Notes: generated by a model from the sequence alone, not told the origin. 34,350 bases of DNA from Candidatus Aenigmatarchaeota archaeon (GCA_030600555.1 JAUVLW010000008.1:1-34350), one strand, 5' to 3'; shown: positions 24,018-32,345, counted from the stretch's first letter. Made by a program: numbers and translations.

Positions 24018-25384
24018 TATTCTATTAACTTTTTATGTAATTCACGGACGATATTTTCTGCTTCTGAATCAGGCACTATTCCATCAAGACCCCAAGTATG
24101 TTTATAAGGATAAGACCCCAAACAGGTTTCGTCTTTGTTGGTGCTTTCATCTATAATTTCATTGAATTGAGCACTTTTACGCCAGGCATAACCAAGGTTT
24201 CCAATAGCTCTGAGTAGGGAGACATCAGATATTACAAGCACATCATCATATTCTGTTTTAAGTGTTTTTTTTACCGCTTCGATAGACTCTTTAGTTGTAT
24301 TGCTGTCAGGTACAAAAGTCAGGCTGTTGAAACCATCTCTTGCTATTTTAAGGTTAATACCATTGTTAGCTATTAAATCACTTAGATATCCAAGCTGACC
24401 TTTTTTTTCAGCTATTTCAGGGTCATAGATTTCAATAATATAACAATGAGGTTCACAGGTAATTAATTTTACGCCTTTCTCAGCATTTTTATTTCCATTA
24501 ATTACAGTTTTTATTTCAGGGTCTGAGATATATCTGACTATTATGGGGATTTCTTCTTTTCTTGCGTGTTTCACCCCTTTCCTGTGAATTATTTTTCCAG
24601 CTTCCATTGCTTCGTAGTAATTTAAAAAAGGGATTGTTCTTACTTTTTCTCCAACTATTTTTGGGTCTGCGGTTGTAACTCCTCTTGTTGTTTTGTATAG
24701 GTTTATTTCATTTGCATTCAGGTCGCGTCCGATTGCACAAGCAGTGGTATCTGATCCCCCCCGACCAAGTGTTGTAATCTCTCCTTCAGGTGTTTTCCCG
24801 TCAAATCCTGTTACAATTGGAGTAATTCCATCTCCAAACAAAGGTTCAAGATAATCTGCGATATTGCCTTCTGTGAATTCCCAATTTAGATCAGCATCGC
24901 CGTGAATTTCATTGGTAATAATTCCAATCTCTCTCCCGGTCAAAGTTTTTGGTTCAAGTCCATTTTCCAGAAAGTAACCTTGGACTATTTTTGAAGAGAG
25001 CCCTTCCCCACATACGAGAACTTTATCTTTCATTTTTGAATCGATACCTTCAAAATCATAAATACTGCCAAAATGTATTTTAAGAGCTTCTAATTCTTTT
25101 TCTAGATTTTCTTTAATTATTGTTCGTTCTTCAAGATTATTAATTTTATTATAGTGCATTTGTCTGAGTTCTTTAATATAAGAATCAATTTCCTGTTCGG
25201 AACCATTTTTTGAGAAATAATCACAGCTTTCGTCCAGATATCCAGTAACCCCTCTCAAAGCAGATACTACTGCGACATTCGCATATTCAGAGTTATCTCT
25301 GATAATCTCAGCGCTTTTTTCAAGATATTTAGGTGTGCTAACTATATCTCCCCCGAATTTGTGTACTAATCTATCTTTAACCAT
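24017..25384 (-). CDS. Aspartokinase family protein
   Basis: 455 residues. The amino-acid-kinase domain starts with KFGG (residues 9-12) and contains the family signature LGRGGSDTTACAIG and the TTRGVTTADPKIVGEKVR nucleotide-binding segment. The C-terminal third looks like paired ACT domains (HCYIIEIYDPEIAEKKGQLG and NSLTFVPDSN) that in relatives bind lysine or threonine. The family phosphorylates aspartate at the start of Lys/Thr/Met synthesis. No aspartate-semialdehyde dehydrogenase or other pathway gene is nearby, so the substrate or use may differ. It is followed by a P-loop protein with one-base overlap. The start ATG at 25384 has no Shine-Dalgarno. Confidence 0.88.
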   Translation of the reverse strand: MVKDRLVHKFGGDIVSTPKYLEKSAEIIRDNSEYANVAVVSALRGVTGYLDESCDYFSKNGSEQEIDSYIKELRQMHYNKINNLEERTIIKENLEKELEALKIHFGSIYDFEGIDSKMKDKVLVCGEGLSSKIVQGYFLENGLEPKTLTGREIGIITNEIHGDADLNWEFTEGNIADYLEPLFGDGITPIVTGFDGKTPEGEITTLGRGGSDTTACAIGRDLNANEINLYKTTRGVTTADPKIVGEKVRTIPFLNYYEAMEAGKIIHRKGVKHARKEEIPIIVRYISDPEIKTVINGNKNAEKGVKLITCEPHCYIIEIYDPEIAEKKGQLGYLSDLIANNGINLKIARDGFNSLTFVPDSNTTKESIEAVKKTLKTEYDDVLVISDVSLLRAIGNLGYAWRKSAQFNEIIDESTNKDETCLGSYPYKHTWGLDGIVPDSEAENIVRELHKKLIE

Positions 25385-25447
25385 TACTCAATTATTAATA
25401 AAATTTAAGAATCTTGTTTGGAGTCTGATTATCAATTAAAAGGGTAT

Positions 25448-26065
25448 TTAAACAAGTTCCTTTTTCAGGCTCTCAATATTAAATTCTGTGTTTAAACACC
25501 CGTTTTTTGTAAGGGGTACGCTTTTTACAATTTTGTTTTTACTTTCAACGAATTTTACTCCTAACTTCAATTCTTCGGGGCAGGCAATCCCCAGAACAGC
25601 ATCACAGTTTATTTTATCCAGAATTTTTCTAATACAACTTCCGCCCGCGAGAATAAATACCCGATAACCTTTAGATTCCCCCAATTTTGTTGCTATGTTT
25701 GCGGGGCAGTCTTTTGAACAATGCGCGCAGGAATAAGAGGAATATTTTGGGTCAAATTTTGCTTTGCATCTGAAATCTATATATTTCCTGCAGCAGTGGG
25801 GCAACAATAAAATTTTTGATTTTGCCTTTTTGAAATCTTCAGCATAAATAATATTTTTTGTATACACTTCCGCTAAATCCTCAACAATTGAAATTGCATC
25901 TTTTGAGTTTATTCCAAGAGTTTCATCAACCTTGAATTTTTCAACAAGAAATTTTGATAAACCCCCGGCTTTTTTGTGCAATTGCCGTTTCTCAACAACT
26001 TTAGCAACATCTCTAAAGAATTCCTTGGGAAGTTTTCCCAAATCGTAATTGAAGGAGTATGACAT
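25448..26065 (-). CDS. DUF116-like cysteine-rich protein, copy A
   Basis: 205 residues, no membrane helix. The conserved core has LLPHCCRKYIDFRCKAK, then SCAHCSKDCPAN, FILAGGSCIRKIL, INCDAVLGIACPEEL and NGCLNTEF: about ten cysteines placed as in DUF116 proteins, suggesting a metal or Fe-S site. Copy B lies immediately upstream on the same strand (28-base gap) and is collinear and same-length, so this is a tandem duplication. DUF116 members often have N-terminal membrane helices, but here a short soluble N-terminus (YSFNYDLGKLPKEFFRDVAK) replaces them. Biochemical function unknown. It lies between an aspartokinase and the mevalonate genes. Confidence 0.82.
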   Translation of the reverse strand: MSYSFNYDLGKLPKEFFRDVAKVVEKRQLHKKAGGLSKFLVEKFKVDETLGINSKDAISIVEDLAEVYTKNIIYAEDFKKAKSKILLLPHCCRKYIDFRCKAKFDPKYSSYSCAHCSKDCPANIATKLGESKGYRVFILAGGSCIRKILDKINCDAVLGIACPEELKLGVKFVESKNKIVKSVPLTKNGCLNTEFNIESLKKELV

Positions 26066-26093
26066 AATTATGTAGTATTCATTTTTATTGTTT

Positions 26094-26711
26094 CTAGACC
26101 AAAGCCTTTTTTAGGGCTGTTAGGCTGAATTTTGTGTTTGAGCAACCGTTTTTTATAAGGGGAATCCCCATGCAGGGTTTTCCTCTACTTTCAACAAGTT
26201 CAACGCACATATTTATTTCTTCAGGACATGCAATCGCAAAAACTACCCCACAGTTTATTTTATCCAGAATTTTTTTAATACAACTTCCTCCAGGCAGGAT
26301 AAACACTTTATATCCTTTCGATTCCCCGAGTTTTGTTGCTTTATTTGCAAGACAGTCTTCTGAACAATGCGCGCATAAGTAAGAAGAAACTTCTTCATCA
26401 ACTTTTGCTTTGCATCTTGAATCCATGTATTTCCTGCAGCAGTGAGGGAGAAGCAAAACCTTTTCTTTTTCTCCTTTAAATTTTTCCCTGTTAATTGCGG
26501 TGTTAAGATTGACTTCTATTAAATCTTCAACAATTGAAATCGCATCTTCTACCTGAATTCCGAGAAGAGCATCAACTTGAAATCTTTTAACAATTAATTT
26601 TGAGATACCGCCCATTTTTTTGTGCAGTTTCTGGTTGTCAACAACTTTAGCAACTTCTCTGAAAAATCCTCTTGGAAGCTTCCCTAAATCGTAATCAAAA
26701 GAGTAGGACAT
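26094..26711 (-). CDS. DUF116-like cysteine-rich protein, copy B
   Basis: 205 residues, strongly similar to copy A from the first residues (MSYSFDYDLGKLP versus MSYSFNYDLGKLP) to the end. All core cysteines are kept: LLPHCCRKYMDSRCKAK, LCAHCSEDCLAN, GGSCIKKILDKINC, IACPEE and NGCSNTKF. The copies have nevertheless diverged at many positions, and both keep intact frames and the AATTATG start context, so both are probably used, perhaps as a heterodimer or with distinct partners. It sits 69 bases after the stop of mevalonate kinase on the same strand. Confidence 0.82.
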   Translation of the reverse strand: MSYSFDYDLGKLPRGFFREVAKVVDNQKLHKKMGGISKLIVKRFQVDALLGIQVEDAISIVEDLIEVNLNTAINREKFKGEKEKVLLLPHCCRKYMDSRCKAKVDEEVSSYLCAHCSEDCLANKATKLGESKGYKVFILPGGSCIKKILDKINCGVVFAIACPEEINMCVELVESRGKPCMGIPLIKNGCSNTKFSLTALKKALV

Positions 26712-26780
26712 AATTATAAGTGAGTCAATCTTTAATTTTTCAGATATTCTGATTTATTGCTTTGATTTGTTTTTTAAGCG

Positions 26781-27734
26781 TTATTTGCATCCATTAACTC
26801 CAATCTCTGTTTTATAGATTTTGCAAAAATCAAGTTTTTCAATTAGTTTATCTTCTTTCTCTTTGCTGACAAGAATTATCGCAGCCCCTCCTTTTCCTCC
26901 ACCTGAGAGTTTTGCCCCATAAGCTCCGTTTTCAAGACCGATTTTCACTATTTTGTTTAATTTGGGATGAGACACTCCAAGATCTTTTGCAAGAATTTCA
27001 TGGTTCTTTGTCATCAGGTTTCCAAGTACAACCAAGTCATGATTCTTAATCGCTTTTTCTCCTTCTTCAACCAGTTGCCTTATTCGATAAAAAACATCTT
27101 CATAACTGTTTTTGTCTTTTTCCCATCCCGCTCTTACATAAGGAACTGTCTCAGAAGTTTTTGCTTCAATTTCAGTATCCGCAATTAATATTGGAAGTTT
27201 TAATTCCCCAAGATTTTCGCATCTGACAGGAGCAATTCTTACTTTATTGTAACCCCCGAAAGTTGATGAGAAAAGTTCAACTCCTGAAGCACTGCCACCA
27301 TGAATTTTTTTCTGGAAAGGGAGCAGGAATTCATAATAATCTTTTTTATCCACTTTCTGAAATATTTTATTTAAACCCTCAAGAACCGAACACAAAACCG
27401 CTGTTGATGAACTCATCCCCCCAGAATCTTTTGGGATATCGGAAGTAATTTTTAAAATCACACCATCATTAATTTTAAATTTTTGGTAATATGTTGAAAT
27501 CAAATCGCAGAGCAAATCAATTCTTTCCTTATAATTGCCAACTGGTTTTAAATCTTCTATTTTCGCGTTAAATTCCCCATAACCCTCTGAATAAATATTT
27601 ATTAGAGAATCTTCATTTTTTTCAATTTCGCAGTATGTTCTCAAGCCTATTGCGGATATAATTCCAGGTCGGTTATAAACCACAGCATGTTCTCCGAAAA
27701 GGAAAATATTTCCCGGAGCGGAAGTTTGTATCAT
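26781..27734 (-). CDS. mvk: Mevalonate kinase (GHMP family)
   Basis: 317 residues. GHMP kinase motif 1 is GNIFLFGEHAVVYNRP (residues 8-23), motif 2 is the variant PKDSGGMSSSTAV (101-113), and motif 3 is GAKLSGGGKGGAAIIL near the C-terminus. The first two match mevalonate kinase rather than homoserine or galacto-kinases. It makes mevalonate 5-phosphate, the substrate of the phosphomevalonate dehydratase encoded further along the same strand. The catalytic Asp of the family's HGxPSGxD motif is replaced by Glu: here HGGSASGVE, E152. The gene sits directly after ubiX (36-base gap). Neighbouring genes support the assignment, but the Asp-to-Glu change leaves some doubt about the exact reaction. Confidence 0.88.
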   Translation of the reverse strand: MIQTSAPGNIFLFGEHAVVYNRPGIISAIGLRTYCEIEKNEDSLINIYSEGYGEFNAKIEDLKPVGNYKERIDLLCDLISTYYQKFKINDGVILKITSDIPKDSGGMSSSTAVLCSVLEGLNKIFQKVDKKDYYEFLLPFQKKIHGGSASGVELFSSTFGGYNKVRIAPVRCENLGELKLPILIADTEIEAKTSETVPYVRAGWEKDKNSYEDVFYRIRQLVEEGEKAIKNHDLVVLGNLMTKNHEILAKDLGVSHPKLNKIVKIGLENGAYGAKLSGGGKGGAAIILVSKEKEDKLIEKLDFCKIYKTEIGVNGCK

Positions 27735-27770
27735 AATTAATTATTTTTCTTTCTAAGGGATTCTTTTTTC

Positions 27771-28337
27771 TTATTTATTCTCATTGCTTGACCATTCTTT
27801 ATACAATTTATGTTTAATCCCAAAACAATCAAGAACTTTCCCGCAGATATAATCAATTAATTCTTCTTTTGTTTCAGAGGAATAAAACTGAATAAAAGGA
27901 GGCACAATATAAGCATTAAGTCTCGCAAGTTTCAGTAGATTTTCAAGATGAATTTCGCTCATAGGATTTTCCCGGGGAACAACCACAAGTTTCCTTTTTT
28001 CTTTTATGCAAACATCAGCGGCTCTTGCAATTAAATTATGTGAAAATCCGTTTGCGATTGCGGATATTGTTTTCATTGTGCAGGGCGCGATTATCATCCC
28101 TTCGGTTTTGAAACTTCCTGATGCTATATTGGCATCAAATTCTTTTTCCCCATACACAACAATATTCTCTGAGTTCTCAAATTCAATCTCCCCGCCAAGT
28201 TCATATTTTGCAACCAGTTTTGCCGCATCAGAAACAATTGCGCAGACTTTATTTTCTTTTGATAATATTTCAACTAATCGTTTTCCTATAATTACTCCGC
28301 TCGCTCCGGTAATTCCGATAATATAGGTTTTTGTCAT
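27771..28337 (-). CDS. ubiX: Flavin prenyltransferase UbiX
   Basis: 188 residues. The N-terminal IIGITGASGVIIGKRLVEIL is the FMN-binding signature of UbiX, and VVPRENPMSEIHLENLLKL is the second hallmark. The enzyme joins dimethylallyl phosphate to FMN, giving the prenyl-FMN cofactor of UbiD-family decarboxylases. A UbiD-like decarboxylase is encoded 2.4 kb upstream on the same strand (30773-32062), and no aromatic or quinone genes are present, so UbiX here most likely serves the mevalonate pathway. The cofactor precursor comes from the same pathway, which makes the system self-dependent. Confidence 0.95.
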   Translation of the reverse strand: MTKTYIIGITGASGVIIGKRLVEILSKENKVCAIVSDAAKLVAKYELGGEIEFENSENIVVYGEKEFDANIASGSFKTEGMIIAPCTMKTISAIANGFSHNLIARAADVCIKEKRKLVVVPRENPMSEIHLENLLKLARLNAYIVPPFIQFYSSETKEELIDYICGKVLDCFGIKHKLYKEWSSNENK

Positions 28338-28401
28338 AATAGGAAATTAAAATGAATTTATAATAAATCCTAAACTCTCTTTATTTTTAGGTTATTTAAT
28401 T

Positions 28402-29130
28402 ATGATGCGTTCCGGCAATCCAGTGTTAAAGAATGATAAGGTATTTTCAAGAGAAGGCTCTTTTTCTTCAAAGAGCGCAATGACAATTAACGGAACTGTG
28501 AACAAAACTTATTTTTTATTATTGCTGACTTTAGCCACTTCCATATGGAGCTGGAGTCATTTGGAATTATTTCCCCTTCTTTTAATAGTAGGGTCAATTG
28601 GAGGTCTTATAACTGCGATAGTAACAATTTTTAAAAAATCCTGGTCTGGTTACACTGCTCCGATTTATGCGCTTTTTGAAGGATTATTTCTCGGAGCAAT
28701 TTCGGCAATGATGGAACAAACTTATCCTGGAATAGTGATACAAGCGGTATTTCTGACCTTTGGCACACTTTTTTGTCTACTTACCGCTTATAAATCAAGA
28801 CTGATTAAAGTAACTGAGAATTTTAAACTGGGTGTTATCGCAGCCACAGGAGCTGTTTTCTTAATATATATTCTTACCTTCATATTAGGATTTTTTGGAA
28901 TGAGCATTCCTTATATTCATGGAAGCGGTTTGATAGGAATAGGATTCAGTTTGGTTGTGATTGTTATTGCTTCCTTAAATCTGGTTCTGGATTTTGACTT
29001 TATTGAAAGCGGAGCTAAAGCCAAAGCCCCAAAATATATGGAATGGTACGGAGCTTTTGGTTTGATGGTTACTTTAATCTGGTTGTATCTTGAGATATTA
29101 AGATTATTGTCCAAATTGAGAAGCAGATAA
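28402..29130 (+). CDS. Bax-inhibitor-1/YccA-like membrane protein
   Basis: 242 residues with about seven hydrophobic helices and a soluble N-terminus MRSGNPVLKNDKVF followed by AMTINGTVNKTYFLLLLTL. The SNPV-like start, the MTI(D/N)GTVNKT segment and the conserved FDFIESGAKAKAPKYMEWY near the end are characteristic of the bacterial Bax1-I group. It is transcribed opposite to the surrounding mevalonate genes and separates ubiX from the dehydratase subunits. Family members are membrane proteins implicated in ion leakage or stress tolerance. Function here is unknown. Resemblance to bacterial forms suggests horizontal transfer (inference). Confidence 0.85.
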   Translation: MMRSGNPVLKNDKVFSREGSFSSKSAMTINGTVNKTYFLLLLTLATSIWSWSHLELFPLLLIVGSIGGLITAIVTIFKKSWSGYTAPIYALFEGLFLGAISAMMEQTYPGIVIQAVFLTFGTLFCLLTAYKSRLIKVTENFKLGVIAATGAVFLIYILTFILGFFGMSIPYIHGSGLIGIGFSLVVIVIASLNLVLDFDFIESGAKAKAPKYMEWYGAFGLMVTLIWLYLEILRLLSKLRSR

Positions 29131-29175
29131 TTTTTAAGTTAATTGTTAAATATTTACTGAGCTAATATTTCTATT

Positions 29176-29577
29176 TCACAAAATCCTAATTTCTCCTTTA
29201 TCCCCATCAACTTCAACAACAATTCCATCCTTTAGAAGTTCAATAACATTTTCTTCAGGTTTGTCAACGCATGGAATCTCCGCTAAAATTACGCCTGTTG
29301 CAACAATGGTTTCTGTTTCAAGGTTGATTATTGCGGAGGGTGCAACTCCGTTCTTTTTCAGTCCGTAAATCACATAAGACCCGACGGTGCTTCCTTTTCC
29401 GTTTGGAAAAACAAAAACTTTATCTTTTATGCAGACTCCTTCAAGAGGGTTTCCTTTCTCAATTATGATTCCTGTCTTTGGGTCAATGTTCCCGTAAAAT
29501 CCAAAAGGTTCTTTCAAAATTATAACTTCACCTTTCCCAGTTCCTTCTGAAATCCCCCTTCCTTTTATCGCTCTCAT
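29176..29577 (-). CDS. Phosphomevalonate dehydratase (aconitase X), small subunit
   Basis: 133 residues of the DUF126/aconitase-X swivel domain. KGRGISEGTGKGEVIILKEP opens the beta barrel, and VFPNGKGSTVGSYVIYGLK with APSAIINLETETIVATG is the conserved centre, with the catalytic serine in GKGSTVGSY. It assembles with the large subunit to dehydrate mevalonate 5-phosphate to trans-anhydromevalonate 5-phosphate. Its ATG overlaps the large-subunit stop by four bases (29574-29577), as expected for a stoichiometric heterodimer. Confidence 0.94.
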   Translation of the reverse strand: MRAIKGRGISEGTGKGEVIILKEPFGFYGNIDPKTGIIIEKGNPLEGVCIKDKVFVFPNGKGSTVGSYVIYGLKKNGVAPSAIINLETETIVATGVILAEIPCVDKPEENVIELLKDGIVVEVDGDKGEIRIL

Positions 29578-30770
29578 TTTCCTAAACCTTTTTCAATAAG
29601 ACTATTTAAATTACCGAAAAATACTTTCTTTTTGCAAAACCCAGGAATATATTTTGCGGCTTTTCCTGAGTTGGTTCCAATGCATTTGTAATCAGTTTCT
29701 TCAAGAGGGGAAACAACCATGCAGGTATCGCACACAATTTTTGCTCCTGCATCATTAATTATTTTTGTGTAACCCATCCTGTCCGCCCAGGTTTTTATGG
29801 ATTTTGATGTGCACACCCAGAATTCTTTTTTAAGTTTCTTACCATTTAATTTTTCTGTAAGAATTTCTATCTCGGAGATTGATGCGTGCGGACAACCAAT
29901 AACAATTATATCTGGTTCAGAGCTATCTGTAAGTTCTTCATAACTTTTTTTCAAATCTTCCGCTGAGTATTCAATTTTTTCCAGACTGTTTATAATTGGG
30001 TCATATTTTTTTGCTTCGGGCGTTTTGTTTTCAACATGATATAAAGCAACAGCTCCTGATGCCGCCATCGCAGCCCCTAAAAATTTTAAATTGTCTGTGT
30101 TACAGGTTTTTATTCCCCTGAAAAAAGGAATTTTGTTTTTCACAATTTTCCCAATAAAATATCCCAGTGCCCCAAAATCAGAACTTGTTTTTAGGTCAAC
30201 TTTCAAATCAATTAAAAAATCAGGTTTCCTGTTTTCCTCAAGATGAAGCCCATAATTTGCGGTTCTTCCAGTAATTCCTGCTGCCAGTGCTGAGGGACCT
30301 CCTTCCCTGTTTGTTCTCGCCCCGATTACTGAATTCGCAAATGATACTGCGGAGGATTCACTCCATGCAAGGTGTTCTCCAAATCCTGGAAGGTTCCCAA
30401 ATAAATAAGGTGTGCATGAGCAGGTAGTCACCACATTCATTTTCCTGAATGCTGAAATAATTTCCATCTGCTTCCCCGCAAATGTCTCGGATACTCCGAG
30501 TTCTTTCCAGTTTTCAAGGTCCATTCCCGCAGGGTTAAGAAATGTGGGAACTCTAACTTTTGCCCCTTCATCCGCAAATCCATTAAGAAATTCAAGACCA
30601 GGGTCTCCGATTGATTTATATGAAACCCCTGAGGCCTGAGAGGACGAAATGTTTATCATCTTATCCGCCCCGTAAATATCGCCCAATCTTACAAGCAGTT
30701 TCATGCATTTTCCCACAACTGCTCCTTGTTCCCCTTTAAGCATTAATTCTTCTTCTTTTGTCAGGTACAT
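29574..30770 (-). CDS. Phosphomevalonate dehydratase (aconitase X), large subunit
   Basis: 398 residues of the DUF521/aconitase-X catalytic family. Visible landmarks are the N-terminal LTKEEELMLKGEQGAVVGKC, the cysteine motif TCSCTPYLFG, the segment GARTNREGGPSALAAGITGR, and the C-terminal cysteines in IVCDTCMVVSP and YIPGFCKKKVFFG. Relatives use cysteines from these regions to hold the Fe-S cluster. With the small subunit it carries out the step that distinguishes the archaeal mevalonate pathway from the eukaryotic one. It starts 2 bases after the stop of the UbiD-like gene, so the next enzyme in the route is co-translated with it. Confidence 0.94.
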   Translation of the reverse strand: MYLTKEEELMLKGEQGAVVGKCMKLLVRLGDIYGADKMINISSSQASGVSYKSIGDPGLEFLNGFADEGAKVRVPTFLNPAGMDLENWKELGVSETFAGKQMEIISAFRKMNVVTTCSCTPYLFGNLPGFGEHLAWSESSAVSFANSVIGARTNREGGPSALAAGITGRTANYGLHLEENRKPDFLIDLKVDLKTSSDFGALGYFIGKIVKNKIPFFRGIKTCNTDNLKFLGAAMAASGAVALYHVENKTPEAKKYDPIINSLEKIEYSAEDLKKSYEELTDSSEPDIIVIGCPHASISEIEILTEKLNGKKLKKEFWVCTSKSIKTWADRMGYTKIINDAGAKIVCDTCMVVSPLEETDYKCIGTNSGKAAKYIPGFCKKKVFFGNLNSLIEKGLGK

Positions 30771-30772
30771 AA

Positions 30773-32062
30773 TTATCCTAAATAATCCTCTTTCTTCAAC
30801 TCCAAAGGCAGTTCAGTTTTCTCAAACAATTTACCATCTTTATCCAGAGGTTTTGTTGCATCAAGACCCCACTTTGAAGTTGTGTGTTTTTCCAAATCAG
30901 AAGACGGGTCAAGACTAGAACCTCTTGCTCCTGGAACAATAACTAAATCTCTGTCTGGCTGAAATCTTGTGGTAATTGCCCACTCAACATCAAGAGGATT
31001 AAAAATATCAATATCTTCGTCAACAACAACAACCCTTTTCATTGAGGGATGAGCTGCAAGAGCTGCAAGAATGGCATTTTTGCCATCCCCTTCTTTTCTT
31101 TTTTTGATTGAAACAATACCATGAAGCCAACAACATCCTCCTTCTGTTAAACAAACATTTTTAATTGTGGGAACTGTGTTGGATATTATTTTATACATTC
31201 TTGGTTCCTGAGGAACGCCCATTAAAATTCTGTGTTCCAGTCCACCCGGAATTATAACCCTAAAATAAGGTTCATTCCGGTAATAAAGAGTATCGCATTC
31301 AAAAACATTTTGTTCTCTTTCAATATCTGTTGTTCCGGTTAAATCAACAAAAGGTCCTTCTTCCGCTTTGTTTTTTGTTATTCTTCCATGCAAAACAATT
31401 TCCGATTCTGAAGGAACAAACAGGTTCCCGATTTTTGTTATTTTAAGTCCGCCCAATAAGGTTGATGCAAATTTAAGTTCTTCAAAATCCGAAGTGTAAG
31501 ATGTTGCTGCGGCAATTTCAACAGCCGGATGAACCCCAATAACAACAGCAACTTCCAAATCACCAGATTCTTTGTTGAATAATTCATACAGGTGTCTCGG
31601 AGTAATCCTGATTGAAAATTTATTTTCTCCGAGATACATCATCCTGTGAAAAGACATATTTTGCTTTCCGGTTTCCTTGTTTTTCGCAATCACTATAGAA
31701 GATGAAAAATATCTTCTTTCTTTTTCCCTGTAAAAAATTGGCACAGGAATATGTTTTATAATATCTGGCTTTTCTATTTTATTTTCAAGAAAAGGAGCAT
31801 TATCTAAAACAGAAAGTTCACCCTGTTTATCCATTGATTTTGAAATTTTAAAAATTAATTCTTCTTTTGTTGTTCCAATTCCTTTTGCAAGCGAATCCCT
31901 GTTTCCGCACAGACCAACAACTGCGTTCACATTTGGATATTCTTTCAGTTTGATTATTGTTGGTTTATCTTCAAGTTTAGCGCATAGTGAAGAAAGTTCA
32001 TAGTCAATAGAAACTTCTTTTTTTATTTCTCTTATTTTTTCAGTTTTTAAATAACTTCTCAT
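30773..32062 (-). CDS. UbiD-family trans-anhydromevalonate phosphate decarboxylase
   Basis: 429 residues, the size of UbiD decarboxylases. Recognisable segments are ITPRHLYELFNKESGDLEVA with IGVHPAVEIAAATS, SESEIVLHGRITKNKAEEGP (general UbiD has EIVIEG here), GPFVDLTGTTD, RVIIPGGLEHRILMG, and VVVVDEDIDIFNPLDVEWA followed by TRFQPDRDLVIVPGARGSSLDPS. The enzyme needs prenyl-FMN and Mn. Aromatic UbiD enzymes are related, but the tight linkage to both aconitase-X subunits, isopentenyl phosphate kinase, mevalonate kinase and UbiX makes the isoprenoid substrate by far the most likely. It yields isopentenyl phosphate. Confidence 0.92.
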   Translation of the reverse strand: MRSYLKTEKIREIKKEVSIDYELSSLCAKLEDKPTIIKLKEYPNVNAVVGLCGNRDSLAKGIGTTKEELIFKISKSMDKQGELSVLDNAPFLENKIEKPDIIKHIPVPIFYREKERRYFSSSIVIAKNKETGKQNMSFHRMMYLGENKFSIRITPRHLYELFNKESGDLEVAVVIGVHPAVEIAAATSYTSDFEELKFASTLLGGLKITKIGNLFVPSESEIVLHGRITKNKAEEGPFVDLTGTTDIEREQNVFECDTLYYRNEPYFRVIIPGGLEHRILMGVPQEPRMYKIISNTVPTIKNVCLTEGGCCWLHGIVSIKKRKEGDGKNAILAALAAHPSMKRVVVVDEDIDIFNPLDVEWAITTRFQPDRDLVIVPGARGSSLDPSSDLEKHTTSKWGLDATKPLDKDGKLFEKTELPLELKKEDYLG

Positions 32063-32083
32063 AATTATATATTATCTTTAAAA

Positions 32084-32302
32084 TTAATCCCAAAGAAGAT
32101 AATTTTCTACATCTGTTTTTAGTTTTTTTAAGTCTTCAGTTAATTCATTTATAGACTTATAAGAAGTTTTTAAAATATCCCTCGCTGTGTCTATTACATC
32201 CAACCCCAAATCACTTAATACAGGCACTTCATTCAGATATTTTGGATTAACCCCAAGCAATTCTTCTACCTTCTGAGTTTTGTATTCTCCTAAATCCACC
32301 AT
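32084..32302 (-). CDS. Unknown 72-aa helical protein at the head of the dehydratase/decarboxylase operon
   Basis: Not recognised. 72 residues, soluble, acidic and mostly helical (LSDLGLDVIDTARDILKTSY, SINELTEDLKKLKTDVENYL). It begins ATGGTGG at 32302 with TTTAAAAA at -27 to -20 and ends 21 bases before the decarboxylase ATG, so it is probably the first gene of this operon. A partner or regulator of the pathway enzymes is possible, but only its position suggests this. Confidence 0.6.
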   Translation of the reverse strand: MVDLGEYKTQKVEELLGVNPKYLNEVPVLSDLGLDVIDTARDILKTSYKSINELTEDLKKLKTDVENYLLWD

Positions 32303-32321
32303 TAAAATAATTTCAAAAACC

Positions 32322-32329
32322 TTTTTAAA
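32322..32329 (-). promoter_or_regulatory. TATA box of the 72-aa/decarboxylase/dehydratase operon
   Basis: TTTAAAAA on the minus strand at -27 to -20 from the ATG at 32302, the distance expected for a leaderless archaeal transcript. Confidence 0.5.
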
Positions 32330-32345
32330 CCTGTCGAAGTGTTAT

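Noticed and set aside
30773-32062. UbiD-like protein as a quinone or aromatic decarboxylase
   Set aside because: No quinone or aromatic pathway genes are near, while both aconitase-X subunits, IPK and mevalonate kinase are.
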